A stretch of DNA of 64,000 bases from Micromonospora sp. MP36 (GCF_008119785.1 NZ_VSFA01000020.1:1-64000), one strand, 5' to 3'; numbered from the stretch's first letter, positions 25,390 through 33,303 are shown. Notes: generated from the sequence alone by a model not told the origin. Translations and numbers: made by a program.

Positions 25390-25462
25390 TAGCCCCGACC
25401 GGATTCGAACCGGCGCTACCGCCTTGAGAGGGCGGCGTCCTGGGCCGCTAGACGACGGGGCC
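25390..25462 (-). tRNA. tRNA-Glu (CTC)
   Basis: 73 bases fold as a cloverleaf: 5' GGCCCCG pairs with 3' CGGGGCT, the anticodon stem CCGCC/GGCGG holds the loop CTCTCAA with anticodon CTC, and the T arm reads CCGGTTCGAATCCGG. CCA is not encoded. It is identical to the second copy at 25721-25793. Confidence 0.95.
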
Positions 25463-25681
25463 AGGCACTTTTCCTGCTTCACCGCCCTGACGAGCGGTGC
25501 GGCCGTTAGTCTAGCGGCACCGCCCGGCGGGCACGACGACGGGGGTCGACCGCGGCGACGCCGGGCGGACCACCCCGCGCCGACCGCCTGCAAGGTCCCA
25601 GGCGGTGGCGGAGGCAACGCGGCCCGGGTTGCGCGCCGACTACGAACGGGTGGTCGAGCAGCGACGTCGGGCGGACACGAA

Positions 25682-25712
25682 ACAGCCCGCCCCAACAGGT
25701 GGGACGGGCTGT
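25682..25712 (-). terminator. terminator after tRNA-Glu (copy 2)
   Basis: 13-bp stem (25682-25694 with 25700-25712, one mismatch) with a 5-nt loop followed on the minus strand by TTTC, eight bases after the tRNA. Confidence 0.75.
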
Positions 25713-25720
25713 CTGCGCTG

Positions 25721-25793
25721 TAGCCCCGACCGGATTCGAACCGGCGCTACCGCCTTGAGAGGGCGGCGTCCTGGGCCGCTAGACGACGGGGCC
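25721..25793 (-). tRNA. tRNA-Glu (CTC), second copy
   Basis: Base-for-base identical to the tRNA-Glu at 25390-25462, with the anticodon CTC in the loop CTCTCAA. Two copies with separate terminators suggest a local duplication serving the dominant GAG codon. Confidence 0.95.
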
Positions 25794-25804
25794 AGAACCA
25801 TGTG

Positions 25805-25830
25805 CTTCCTCACCCATACGGGTGAGGAAG
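25805..25830. other. hairpin between tRNA-Gln and tRNA-Glu
   Basis: A perfect 11-bp stem (25805-25815 with 25820-25830), loop ATAC, sits 11 bases before the 5' end of tRNA-Glu copy 2. It could be a terminator of the tRNA-Gln transcript or a processing signal; there is no T run. Confidence 0.5.
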
Positions 25831-25930
25831 CTGCACTCTATCAGAGATCACCTGCCGCCCCTCCAGCGAGGAGCGGAGCGGAACTCCGCCAGAATCCAGC
25901 GTCCGGGATCCTCGCGAATCCACGGCTGCG

Positions 25931-26002
25931 CTGGGGTACCAGGACTCGAACCTAGACTAACTGAACCAGAATCAGTCGGGCTGCCAATTACCCCATACCC
26001 CA
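25931..26002 (-). tRNA. tRNA-Gln (CTG)
   Basis: 72 bases form a cloverleaf with acceptor TGGGGTA/TACCCCA, discriminator G, anticodon stem ACTGA/TCAGT and loop TTCTGGT with anticodon CTG. CCA is not encoded. Confidence 0.95.
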
Positions 26003-26028
26003 TTGGCCCCTTGCGGCGCCGGGAATGA

Positions 26029-26057
26029 ACTTTACCCTCCCGGTGCCGACAGGCCAA
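26029..26057 (-). promoter_or_regulatory. promoter of tRNA-Gln
   Basis: On the minus strand TTGGCC (26057-26052) and TAAAGT (26034-26029) are 17 bases apart, about 27 bases before the tRNA 5' end. Confidence 0.6.
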
Positions 26058-26108
26058 ATCCAACCCCTCGAACCGCCCCTGACCTGCGGAAACGAGACGT
26101 CGGACGCA

Positions 26109-26912
26109 TCAGGCGACCGGTACCACCGGGTTGGTGAGCTCGCCGATCCCCTCGATCCGCACAGTGACCGTATCCCCGTCGGTGAGCGGGCTAACCCCCG
26201 CCGGCGTACCCGTCAGCACCACGTCGCCCGGGAGCAGCGTCATCACGTGGGAGATGTACGACACCAGGGCCGGCACGTCGAAGACCATGTCCTTGGTCCG
26301 GCCGAGCTGGCGTACCTCCATCTCCTCCGGATTGCGACCCACCTCACAGCGGACCTCCAGGTCGGAGACGTCCAGCCCCGTGGTGATCCACGGACCGAGG
26401 GGGCAGAACGAGTCGAAGCCCTTGGCCCGGGTCCACTGACCGTCCGAGCGCTGCAGATCCCGGGCGGTGACGTCGTTGGCGCAGGTGTAGCCGAAGATGG
26501 CTCGCTCGGCGGCGGCCCGGTCGGCCCGGCGCGCCCCGGGGGCGCCGATCACCACGGCCAGCTCCGCCTCGTGCTCGACCTGCTTCGAGAAGATCGGCAG
26601 CCGGATCGCGTCCCGCGGGCCGATCACCGAGGTGGACGGCTTCAAGAACAGCAGCGGCTCCTTGGGCACGTCGCTGCCGTGCTCGGCGGCGTGCTCAGCG
26701 TAGTTGCGGCCCACGCAGACCACCTTGCTGGGCAGGATCGGCGAGAGCAGCCGGACGTCGGAGAGCGCCCACCGGGCGCCGGAGAACTGGATCTGCCCGA
26801 AGGGGTGCCCGTCGATCTCGGCGATGGTCAGGCCCTGCGGCCCGGCCTCCGGCTCGCCCTCGACGACCCCGAACGACATTCCCTTGGCATGAGCAAAACG
26901 AGCGATACGCAC
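26109..26912 (-). CDS. fumarylacetoacetate hydrolase (FAH) family protein
   Basis: The 267-residue protein belongs to the FAH superfamily. An N-terminal FAHA_N-like region (MRIARFAHAKGMSFGVVEG) is followed by the catalytic domain: VGRNYAEHAAEHG, PLLFLKPSTSVIG, the metal-binding EHEAELAVVIG, GYTCANDVTARDLQ and GDVVLTGTPAGVSPL. Members hydrolyse or decarboxylate 2,4-dioxo acids (for example 2-hydroxyhepta-2,4-diene-1,7-dioate isomerase). The same gene adjoins gltX and leuB in mycobacteria; gltX is absent here, replaced by the tRNAs. Confidence 0.88.
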   Translation of the reverse strand: MRIARFAHAKGMSFGVVEGEPEAGPQGLTIAEIDGHPFGQIQFSGARWALSDVRLLSPILPSKVVCVGRNYAEHAAEHGSDVPKEPLLFLKPSTSVIGPRDAIRLPIFSKQVEHEAELAVVIGAPGARRADRAAAERAIFGYTCANDVTARDLQRSDGQWTRAKGFDSFCPLGPWITTGLDVSDLEVRCEVGRNPEEMEVRQLGRTKDMVFDVPALVSYISHVMTLLPGDVVLTGTPAGVSPLTDGDTVTVRIEGIGELTNPVVPVA

Positions 26913-27114
26913 CCGGCCAATCTATCCCCGCCAGCGGCCCGCTCACGTCGGGCGCGGCCGGCCCGCCGCGCGCCCATCCCACGGGCACCGACCCGGGTCC
27001 CGACCAACCGGCGGGCCAGCGTACGCGGCCACCGGTGGACCGGGGCGAAAATGCCGACTTCGTACCCGCCCGGCGGGGCCGGGCCCATAGCTTCGGGTCC
27101 GGAGGTTCGTTGGT

Positions 27115-28695
27115 ATGCCTGCATCGAAACGACACCACAGGACCCTGGCAGTGATCGTGAACTGCCTCGGCGTGATGGCCGCGGTACCGGCACTGCCGGT
27201 CACGGCGCCCCGGGCCGCGGCGGCGCCCGCCCAGCCCGGGCCGGCCGCGGCGGCACCCGCCCCGGCGGAACGCGCCACGCCGATCCCGACCGGGATGCCG
27301 GCGGCACCGCCCGCGGTGCCGCCGGCGAGCCCGGCCCCGATCCAGATGTCCAAGCCGCCGGTCACCGTCGCGATGACGGCGGCCAACACCCCGGCGCCCG
27401 GCTACCAGATCGAGATCCGCAACGGCGGGAACGCCCCGGTCGACACGACGGTACGGCAGGAACTGCCCGCCGGGTCGCAGGCCACCACGGTGACCGCCGG
27501 CGGTCGGGCCACCCGCGCGATCGGCACGTCCGGAGTCAACGAGGTCACCTGGCGGCTGCGGTTGCCGGCGCAGAGCACCACCACGCTGCACACCGCGCTC
27601 AGCACGACCACCCAGGGACGCTCGGTCACCGCGCCCGCCTGCGTGTACGGCACCGACGGCACCCGCCCGTACGACTGCGCCACCGCGACCTGGACGGGAC
27701 CGGCGGTTGCCGTGACGAAAGTGGGCGCGGCCCCGGTGTGGCGGCGACCGCCGGTGCTGCTGGGCGCGCTGGCCGCGGTCCTGGTCGTCACCGCCGGTGC
27801 GCTGCTGTTCTGGTGGCAACGCCGCCGGCGGCGCTCCCCCGCCGCGCGGCCCGTTGCGGCGGCGGCCCACGCCGGCGACCCGGCCCTCGCCCGCGGCGCG
27901 GACGGCCCGGCGAACCCCGGGGCAGGCGGCCCGGCGAACCCGGGGACGGGGGGCCCGGCGAACCCGGGGACGGGGGGCCCGGCGAACCCCGGGGCGGGCG
28001 GCCCGGTGAGTGCCGGGGCGGGGGGCCCGGCGAACCCTGGGACGGGGGGCCCGGCCAGTCCCGGGGCAGGCGGCCCGGCGAACCCCGGAGCGGGGGGTCC
28101 GGCGGACCGCGGGACCATCTACCCGCGCCCGGCCATGCCGACGTTGCCCGGGCAGCGGCGCAAGCCGCCGGTCTGGCTGCTGGTCGGGGTCGCGGCGGCG
28201 GTGTTGGCCGGCGTGGTCGGCGCGGGTGCGTGGACGGCCACCCAGCGGGTCTCCGCGATCGACACCGGCAAGCAGCCGACGAGCGGCGCGTGGATCGGCC
28301 GGAGCGTCACCGGCGCGGTCGGCGTCCCGCTACGGGAGTCGGCGTTCGAGTTCACCGTCTACCGGGTGGCCTGCGGCACGCAGGGCCTGCCCAGTGCCCA
28401 GGCGGGCGGCCGCCAGTGCCTCGCCACGGTCGGCGTACGCAACCTCACCCAGGGCGAGCAGACCTGGCACGGCCAGCTGCAACGCGCGTACCTGCCGGGG
28501 GGCAACTGGGTCGCCGCCGACGAGGACGCCACCCGGGTGGCCAACCTCGGGCGGGACGTCTTCGCCCAGCCCGTGGCGGCGGGCAGCCGGGTGCTCCTGC
28601 CGCTGGTCTTCACCCTGCACGGCACTGACCCGCCGAAGCAGTTGGAGCTGCGCAGCGGCGTCTTCTCCGCCGGGGTGCGGGTGGACGTGGCCTGA
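27115..28695 (+). CDS. two-TM membrane protein with GPANPGxG octapeptide repeats
   Basis: The family of this 526-residue protein is not recognised. It begins with a signal peptide (about residues 1-38, ending near APRAAAA), then a proline/alanine-rich stretch and a beta-rich extracytoplasmic domain that resembles repeat domains of cell-surface proteins (IEIRNGGNAPVDTTVRQELP). A membrane segment follows at about 212-234, then an arginine-rich turn, eight octapeptide repeats of the GPANPGxG type (264-327), and a second membrane segment at about 350-373. It ends with a C-terminal domain that looks like DUF4352-type surface domains (LATVGVRNLTQGEQTWH). GGAGG lies 10 bases before the ATG. Confidence 0.75.
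   Translation: MPASKRHHRTLAVIVNCLGVMAAVPALPVTAPRAAAAPAQPGPAAAAPAPAERATPIPTGMPAAPPAVPPASPAPIQMSKPPVTVAMTAANTPAPGYQIEIRNGGNAPVDTTVRQELPAGSQATTVTAGGRATRAIGTSGVNEVTWRLRLPAQSTTTLHTALSTTTQGRSVTAPACVYGTDGTRPYDCATATWTGPAVAVTKVGAAPVWRRPPVLLGALAAVLVVTAGALLFWWQRRRRRSPAARPVAAAAHAGDPALARGADGPANPGAGGPANPGTGGPANPGTGGPANPGAGGPVSAGAGGPANPGTGGPASPGAGGPANPGAGGPADRGTIYPRPAMPTLPGQRRKPPVWLLVGVAAAVLAGVVGAGAWTATQRVSAIDTGKQPTSGAWIGRSVTGAVGVPLRESAFEFTVYRVACGTQGLPSAQAGGRQCLATVGVRNLTQGEQTWHGQLQRAYLPGGNWVAADEDATRVANLGRDVFAQPVAAGSRVLLPLVFTLHGTDPPKQLELRSGVFSAGVRVDVA
27904..28095 (+). repeat. 24-bp coding tandem repeat (8 copies)
   Basis: Eight consecutive 24-bp units encode GPANPGAG and variants (GPANPGTG, GPVSAGAG, GPASPGAG), with a ninth partial unit. 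The nucleotide sequence is conserved enough to vary by slippage. Confidence 0.85.
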
Positions 28696-28715
28696 CCGGG
28701 GTCGGGCGGCGGTCG

Positions 28716-28721
28716 TACCCT
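28716..28721 (+). promoter_or_regulatory. -10-like hexamer of the split glycosylase-like gene
   Basis: TACCCT lies seven bases before the GTG at 28729, the leaderless spacing seen elsewhere here. It would now also serve the inserted gene copy. Confidence 0.45.
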
Positions 28722-28728
28722 GGGGTCC

Positions 28729-29433
28729 GTGACCGCCGCCCTCGCCCCCGCCACCGCGCTCGACGCGGCCGACTGGCGGGCCCGGCGGCGGGCCCACGAG
28801 GAGCGGGTGGACGCCTGGCTGGCGCCGCACCTGACCCGGCGGCGCTCCGGGGTGAAGCACCCGGTGGAGGACTTCCTCTTCACCTACTACTCCCACCGTC
28901 CCGCCCAGCTGCGGCGGTGGCACCCGGGCGCGGGGGTGGTGCTGCGGGACGCGGACCCGGCCGAGTTCGGCCGGGACTACCAGGCCACCGGCGCCGGCCT
29001 CACCCTCGACACCGATCGGGTACGCGCTCGGCGCGCCGAGTCGATCGCCTGGATCCGTACGCTGCTCGCGGCGACCGCCGGCCGACCCGCCCACTTCGGC
29101 TGTTTCGGGCTGCACGAGTGGGCGATGGTCTACCGGCAGACCCAGGACGAGGTGCGCCACAACGCCTGGCCGCTGCGGCTCAGCCCGGAGGCGACCGCGG
29201 CCGTGGTCGAGGAGCGGGGTGTGCGGTGCAGCCACTTCGACGCGTTCCGGTTCTTCACCGCGCCGGCCCGGCCGCTGAACCTGCTCACCCCGACGCGGGA
29301 GACCCAGCACGCGCTGGAGCAGCCCGGCTGCCTGCACGCCAACATGGATCTACGCATGCGCAACTCAGGCAACTTCCCAAGGTGGGGGGTATCGAAGCGG
29401 TACGAAGCGGACAACAGGGGTCGAGACCAGTGA
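28729..29433 (+). pseudogene. 5' part of disrupted 3-methyladenine DNA glycosylase-like gene
   Basis: Residues 1-206 are the N-terminal two thirds of an actinobacterial family commonly annotated as 3-methyladenine DNA glycosylase (HPVEDFLFTYYSHRPAQLRRWHPG, GCFGLHEWAMVYRQ, RCSHFDAFRFFT, QPGCLHANMD). The enzymatic activity of this family is, as far as I know, inferred. After ATGGA at 29348 the sequence switches to inserted DNA, which adds a foreign tail of about 28 residues before a TGA at 29431. The missing C-terminal third is found intact at 31903-32151. Joining 28729-29348 to 31905-32151 gives 867 bases, an uninterrupted 289-codon gene. Confidence 0.9.
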
Positions 29434-30335
29434 CTCGCCTGCCCGCTTCCACCTGGGCTTCCCTCTCACGGGCACACGAGGAGCGCGCCGACTCCCTCAC
29501 CGCCGGACATCGAGCCCGCAAGGCCACCAGGGAACGCCACGCGATCGATGACTTCCTGTACGACTACTACGGCACCAGGCCCTCCGTGCTCCGACGCTGG
29601 CACCCGGGCGTGGGCATCTCCTTGGAGCCCAGACCGAACGGCCCTGCCCCACACCGACAGTGGCGTTGGTACGCCACGGACGCGGACGGAGTCGTGAGCT
29701 TCGACGTCGCAGCGTTCCTCGCCGACCGGGCTGAGTCGGTGCGCTTCATCCATCGGCTGTTGTCCGCGATCGCGTCGCGACCAGCCTTCACTGGCTGCTT
29801 CGGCCTGCATGAGTGGGCGATGGTGTACCGCCAACGTGAGCATCGGCATCCACTCCCCCTGCGACTTGGGCAAGAGGGCACTGACGCGGTAGTCGAGTCT
29901 CACCAGATCCGCTGCACGCACTTCGATGCGTTCCGGTTCTTCACCCCTGACGCAGTCAGCCTCAACCGGCTCCAACCAACGAGGGAGAGCCAGGTAGAGC
30001 TTGACCAGCCGGGCTGCTTGCATGCCTCGATGGACTGCCACAAGTGGGCAACCAAGCTGGGCCCTGCGGTCCCGGGGGATCTGGCGCTCGACTGCTTCGA
30101 GTTGGCGAGGGACATCCGGCTACTCGACATGCAGGCGTCCCCGTACGACTTCTCCTCCTACGGGGAACCGGCGGTGGCCATCGAGACACCCGAGGGCAAG
30201 GTCGAGTACGTCGCTCGTCAACGCGAGTTCTCGCAGCGCGCGGGCCAACTACGCGCCCGGTTGATCGATGTGTGTGCGGCGCTGCTTGAGGGAGCGGAGT
30301 CACCGGCATGGGTATACCCAACGTCAACTCGATGA
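29430..30335 (+). CDS. element-borne 3-methyladenine DNA glycosylase-like protein (replacement copy)
   Basis: The 301-residue protein aligns over its full length with the interrupted host gene: RAHEERADSLTAGHRAR, HAIDDFLYDYYGTRPSVLRRWHPG, GCFGLHEWAMVYRQ, RCTHFDAFRFFTP, QPGCLHASMDCHKWATKLGP and DMQASPYDFSSYGEPAVAIE, but is clearly diverged and lower in GC. The GTG start overlaps the TGA ending the truncated host frame (GTGA, 29430-29433) and has AGGGG nine bases upstream, so translation is probably coupled to the host gene and driven by its promoter. At the position equivalent to the insertion site it reads ATGGACTGCCAC instead of ATGGACCTCTAC, so the same recombinase may not recognise it. Confidence 0.88.
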   Translation: MTRLPASTWASLSRAHEERADSLTAGHRARKATRERHAIDDFLYDYYGTRPSVLRRWHPGVGISLEPRPNGPAPHRQWRWYATDADGVVSFDVAAFLADRAESVRFIHRLLSAIASRPAFTGCFGLHEWAMVYRQREHRHPLPLRLGQEGTDAVVESHQIRCTHFDAFRFFTPDAVSLNRLQPTRESQVELDQPGCLHASMDCHKWATKLGPAVPGDLALDCFELARDIRLLDMQASPYDFSSYGEPAVAIETPEGKVEYVARQREFSQRAGQLRARLIDVCAALLEGAESPAWVYPTSTR

Positions 30336-30424
30336 CTCAGCGGCGCCCTGGGAGGGTTGAAGATCCTCAGGGAGTGATGGAGCCGGCCAAGAGCTAAGCC
30401 GACGGCATCGGGCAAGCTTGAGCG

Positions 30425-30925
30425 GTGGATGTCGAGGCGGTACGAGTCGAGGGCTATTACGAGGTCCTGGCGCTTCATCGCATGCTCATGGAGTGCAAGT
30501 CCGAGGATCTTGGAAGCGTCTACGCAGGCAGCCCGTTCATAGCCGCCATCCAGCATCGCCTGGTTGACGCCCTTGGGGCCGCCGACCCGGGCCAAGGGTG
30601 GCGCACCTGGCGGAACGCCGATGCGCACCCCCGCCGCGTAGAGGCCATCCGCGCTCACCTGGCCCAGGCAGGCGAGTGGTGGCAGGACGCCAGCGACGAA
30701 CAACGTGCGGCATACGTGCGAGACCTCCTCGCACCGTTGCGGCCCTCGCAGGAACTGCTGGCTGAGCGTCAGGAGCGCCAGCGTCGGCAGGGTGATGCAG
30801 CGGCAGGAAGCCGGGGAGGATGTCCTCCTACGCGCGTAGGCGCGCGCCCCCGCGTGCGCGTACCAAGGAACTACTCCGTAGGAGTAGTGCTGTTCTGCTG
30901 GAGGTCTACAACCTGTAAGCAGTAG
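30425..30925 (+). CDS. hypothetical element-borne protein
   Basis: The family of this 166-residue product is not recognised. The first 120 residues look like a real, mostly helical protein (EGYYEVLALHRMLMECKSED, FIAAIQHRLVDALGAADPGQ, ASDEQRAAYVRDLLAPLRPS). The last 45 residues are basic and coded by palindromic DNA (including a perfect 8-bp hairpin at 30870-30888), so the true end may differ or the C-terminus may be neutral filler. The GTG at 30425 has only a weak ribosome binding site. Confidence 0.5.
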   Translation: MDVEAVRVEGYYEVLALHRMLMECKSEDLGSVYAGSPFIAAIQHRLVDALGAADPGQGWRTWRNADAHPRRVEAIRAHLAQAGEWWQDASDEQRAAYVRDLLAPLRPSQELLAERQERQRRQGDAAAGSRGGCPPTRVGARPRVRVPRNYSVGVVLFCWRSTTCKQ

Positions 30926-31127
30926 ATCTTAGATAGACCCCGAAGGGGTCTCTATCTGTATAGCTGGATACCAGTAGCACTGGGATGCAGGGGCACTGAC
31001 GCGAAGCGCCTGTGCCACAGGATCACTGCGCTCCCTGGTGTTCATGTGTCGGCGGAGAACCCGAAGATCAGGAGTCCGAAGATGGGCCCCTTCGGGGCCC
31101 TCTCCCCGGTTCGGTTCCTCCTCTGGG
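30926..31127. other. non-coding hairpin cluster in the element
   Basis: About 200 bases between the hypothetical gene and the recombinase remnant hold several small hairpins: AGATAG-ACCCC/GGGGT...CTATCT at 30931-30957, a GGCAC/GTGCC pair around 30990-31015, and a perfect 7-bp GGGCCCC/GGGGCCC stem at 31084-31100. The last two can act as terminators for the flanking convergent genes. No gene is seen. Confidence 0.55.
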
Positions 31128-31889
31128 TCATATGCTCGCAACCTTCGCGGGGTCTCCCGCCCTGAACAACACATCGACATGCCGCTCATCGGTGCGGCGA
31201 ACGCCACGCCCCTTCTGGCGGAGACGACAGCTCACGACAACCGCGAGGATCAGGGACCGCCTGCGGTCTACATCCAACCCGTCCCAGTGACGGCGCACCT
31301 GCTCGTCCGTCATCCCGGTGACGCCCTTGACGGCGCTGTCACTCCCCAACTGGGATAGCTGATCCTCCAACTCATCCACCCGACTGCGCATGGTCTGGGA
31401 TGCAGTCAGGAACTGCGATCGCGTAACGAGTCCGGCAGCGTAGTCGGTGGCCAGATCATCGAGCCGTGACCGCAGGCTCCCCAGCTCGTCCCTCATCTGC
31501 TGAACAGGCAGATCGTCCTCGCTCTGCTCGAACGCTTCCGCGAACTGCGGCGCGGTGAGGAACCGGATCACCCGCTCGCTGACCATGGTGTCAGCCTCGT
31601 CCTGACGGTGGGATACGCAGTGCTTAAGCTTGCACTCGTACACGGCGTAGCTACCCTGCTCGCCCTTCCGTCCACGCCAGGCCGTGCGGATGGGGCCACC
31701 ACAGTTGGCACACGTAGCGACACCCGTCAGCAGGCTGCGACGGGGACCGCCACCACCAGTCTTGCGGGCAGGAGAGTTAAGCACGCGGACAGCGGAACGG
31801 TAGATCTCCTCGGGCACCAACGCATCCCAGTTCCCGGGGCCAACCTCACCCCCTGCATACGTCCGGATAGCGCAGTTCCTGGCGGCCAT
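31128..31889 (-). pseudogene. large serine recombinase, C-terminal remnant
   Basis: The 253 codons correspond to the end of the recombinase domain (RTYAGGEVGPGNWDALVPEE, then RRSLLTGVATCANCGG), the zinc ribbon (cysteines at 60, 63, 86 and 91) and the coiled-coil region (about 126-180) of phage-type large serine integrases. The N-terminal resolvase domain with the catalytic serine and most of the recombinase domain, roughly 230 residues, are missing: homology stops about 20 bases before the right junction of the element. The ATG at 31889 is nominal. It is likely inactive. Confidence 0.85.
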
Positions 31890-31902
31890 GAGGAGCTGAC
31901 GT

Positions 31903-32151
31903 GACCTCTACAAGTGGGCGTACAAGCTCTCCCCGCTGATGCCGTCCGAGCTGGTCGCGGACTGCTTCGCGCTGGCCCGGGAGATCCGCGCGCTGGACAT
32001 GCGGGCCAGCCCGTACGACCTGGCCGACCTGGGCTATCCGCCGGTGCTGGTGGAGACGCCGGAGGGCCGGGCCGAGTACGCCGCCGCGCGGCGCGGCTTC
32101 GCCGAGCGGGCCGCCGGGCTGCGCGGCCGGCTGCTCGCCGCGGTCGACTGA
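31903..32151 (+). pseudogene. 3' part of disrupted 3-methyladenine DNA glycosylase-like gene
   Basis: In frame, this segment reads DLYKWAYKLSPLMPSELVAD and continues through DMRASPYDLADLGYPPVLVE to a TGA at 32149-32151. It matches the C-terminal third of the element-borne copy and completes the host gene whose first part ends at 29348. It has no start signal of its own, although an internal ATG at 31939 is open. Confidence 0.9.
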
Positions 32152-32233
32152 TCGGGGCAGGCCGGGCAGACCGATCGACCCCGGCCCGGTTCAGCCGACC
32201 GCGCGGATCAACCCCGGCCCCGATCGTGCGGAC

Positions 32234-32815
32234 TCAGCCCTCCGGGTGGCCCCGGTGCGCCGCCCACTCGGGCGCGAGGATCGACATGACGGTGGCGTCC
32301 ACCCAGTCGTCGCCGTCGCGGAGCACCTGCCGCAGCGTGCCCTCGGCGACGAAGCCGACCTTCTCGTAGACCCGGCGGGCGCGCGGGTTGAACGCGAACA
32401 CCTCCAGCGAGATCCGGTGCAGGCCGAGCTGCTCGAAGCCGTACCCGACGATCAGCCGGACCGCCTCGGTGCCGAGCCCCCGGTTCCGGCCGGCCGGGCC
32501 GATCAGCGTCCGGAAGTTGCAGTTGCGGTTGTGGCCGTCCCACTCGTTGAGGACCACCTCGCCGACGCAGGCCCCGGTCGCCTTGTCCACGACGGCCAGG
32601 TCGAGCCGGTCGGTCTGGCTGTTGCGGGTGCCGTACCAGGCGCGGAGCCGGCCCGGGTCGATCGGCTCGGGCGGGCTGCCGGTGAGCCGGGCCACCTCCG
32701 GGTCGGCCAGGGCGGCCTGGAAGGCCGCGAGGTCCTCGTCGACGAACGGGCGCAGGATGACCCGCTCGCCGGTGAGCGTGGGTTTGACGGAGAAGTCGAC
32801 GGGCACGGGGCGCAT
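32234..32815 (-). CDS. GNAT acetyltransferase, RimJ/RimL type
   Basis: The 193-residue protein matches the RimJ/RimL subgroup of GNAT enzymes, which acetylate protein N-termini or small molecules: LTGERVILRPFVDEDL near the N-terminus, RNRGLGTEAVRLIVGYGFEQ (acetyl-CoA loop) and FAFNPRARRVYEKVGFVAEG. The substrate is unknown. ATG at 32815 (MRPVPVDFSV) is preferred over one nine codons upstream because the family homology starts there. It converges on the 3' part of the split glycosylase-like gene. Confidence 0.85.
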   Translation of the reverse strand: MRPVPVDFSVKPTLTGERVILRPFVDEDLAAFQAALADPEVARLTGSPPEPIDPGRLRAWYGTRNSQTDRLDLAVVDKATGACVGEVVLNEWDGHNRNCNFRTLIGPAGRNRGLGTEAVRLIVGYGFEQLGLHRISLEVFAFNPRARRVYEKVGFVAEGTLRQVLRDGDDWVDATVMSILAPEWAAHRGHPEG

Positions 32816-32868
32816 TCTGGTCGGCGGTCCGGTCGGCCTCAAACCGTTTCCCGCGCCGCCGGGCCGGG

Positions 32869-33294
32869 TCAGTCGCCGTCCACCCGGCGGTCGCGCTTGC
32901 GCTGGGACTGGCGCTTCTTGTCGGCCAGCCGGCGCTCCTTCGCCGCCCGTGACGGGCGGGTCGGGCGGCGGGGCTTGGCGGGCGGGGCCACCGCCTCCCG
33001 CAACACGGCGGCCAGCCGTTCGCGGGCCGCCTCCCGGTTGGCCAACTGGGCCCGGTGTTCGCTGGCGGTGACGGTCAGCACGCCGTCGACCAGCCGCCCG
33101 GCGAGCCGGTCCAGCGCGCGGGCCCGCAGTGGCTCGGGCACGCTCGGCGAGCCGGCCAGGTCGAAGCTGAGTTCCACCCGGGAGTCGGTGGTGTTGACCC
33201 CCTGCCCGCCCGGCCCGGACGAGCGGGAGAACCGTTCCCGCAGCTCGCCGGCGGGGACCACGAGCCGGTCGGTCACCCGCAGTCCATCGTCCAC
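32869..33294 (-). CDS. arfB: peptidyl-tRNA hydrolase ArfB (ribosome rescue factor)
   Basis: The 141-residue protein is an ArfB/YaeJ-type class-I release-factor homologue: the catalytic GGQ lies in SSGPGGQGVNTTDSRVEL, and the basic C-terminal tail (RRLADKKRQSQRKRDRR) is the part that enters the empty mRNA channel. It hydrolyses peptidyl-tRNA on stalled ribosomes, acting as backup to tmRNA. No codon-recognition domain is present, as expected. Confidence 0.92.
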   Translation of the reverse strand: MDDGLRVTDRLVVPAGELRERFSRSSGPGGQGVNTTDSRVELSFDLAGSPSVPEPLRARALDRLAGRLVDGVLTVTASEHRAQLANREAARERLAAVLREAVAPPAKPRRPTRPSRAAKERRLADKKRQSQRKRDRRVDGD

Positions 33295-33303
33295 GCCCCG
33301 AGG

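Larger units (their letters stand above)
29349..31904. mobile_element. 2,556-bp integrated element remnant inside the glycosylase-like gene
   Basis: The insertion interrupts the host gene between ATGGA and CCTCTAC; GA is present at both junctions (29347-29348 and 31903-31904), as expected for the 2-base crossover of a large serine recombinase. The inserted DNA is much less GC-rich: 36 of 60 bases at 29881-29940 and 28 of 60 at 30901-30960, against 52 of 60 at 28741-28800. It carries a full-length copy of the interrupted gene, an unknown gene, a hairpin cluster and the C-terminal part of a serine recombinase. It has no replication, transfer or phage structural genes. The recombinase lacks its catalytic domain, so the element is probably fixed. 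Confidence 0.85.

Noticed and set aside
29349..31904. Complete prophage or conjugative element
   Set aside because: Only 2.6 kb, with a truncated recombinase and no replication, transfer or structural genes.
31939..32151. Independent small gene of 70 codons
   Set aside because: Its product is the exact C-terminal continuation of the split glycosylase-like gene, with no start signal of its own.
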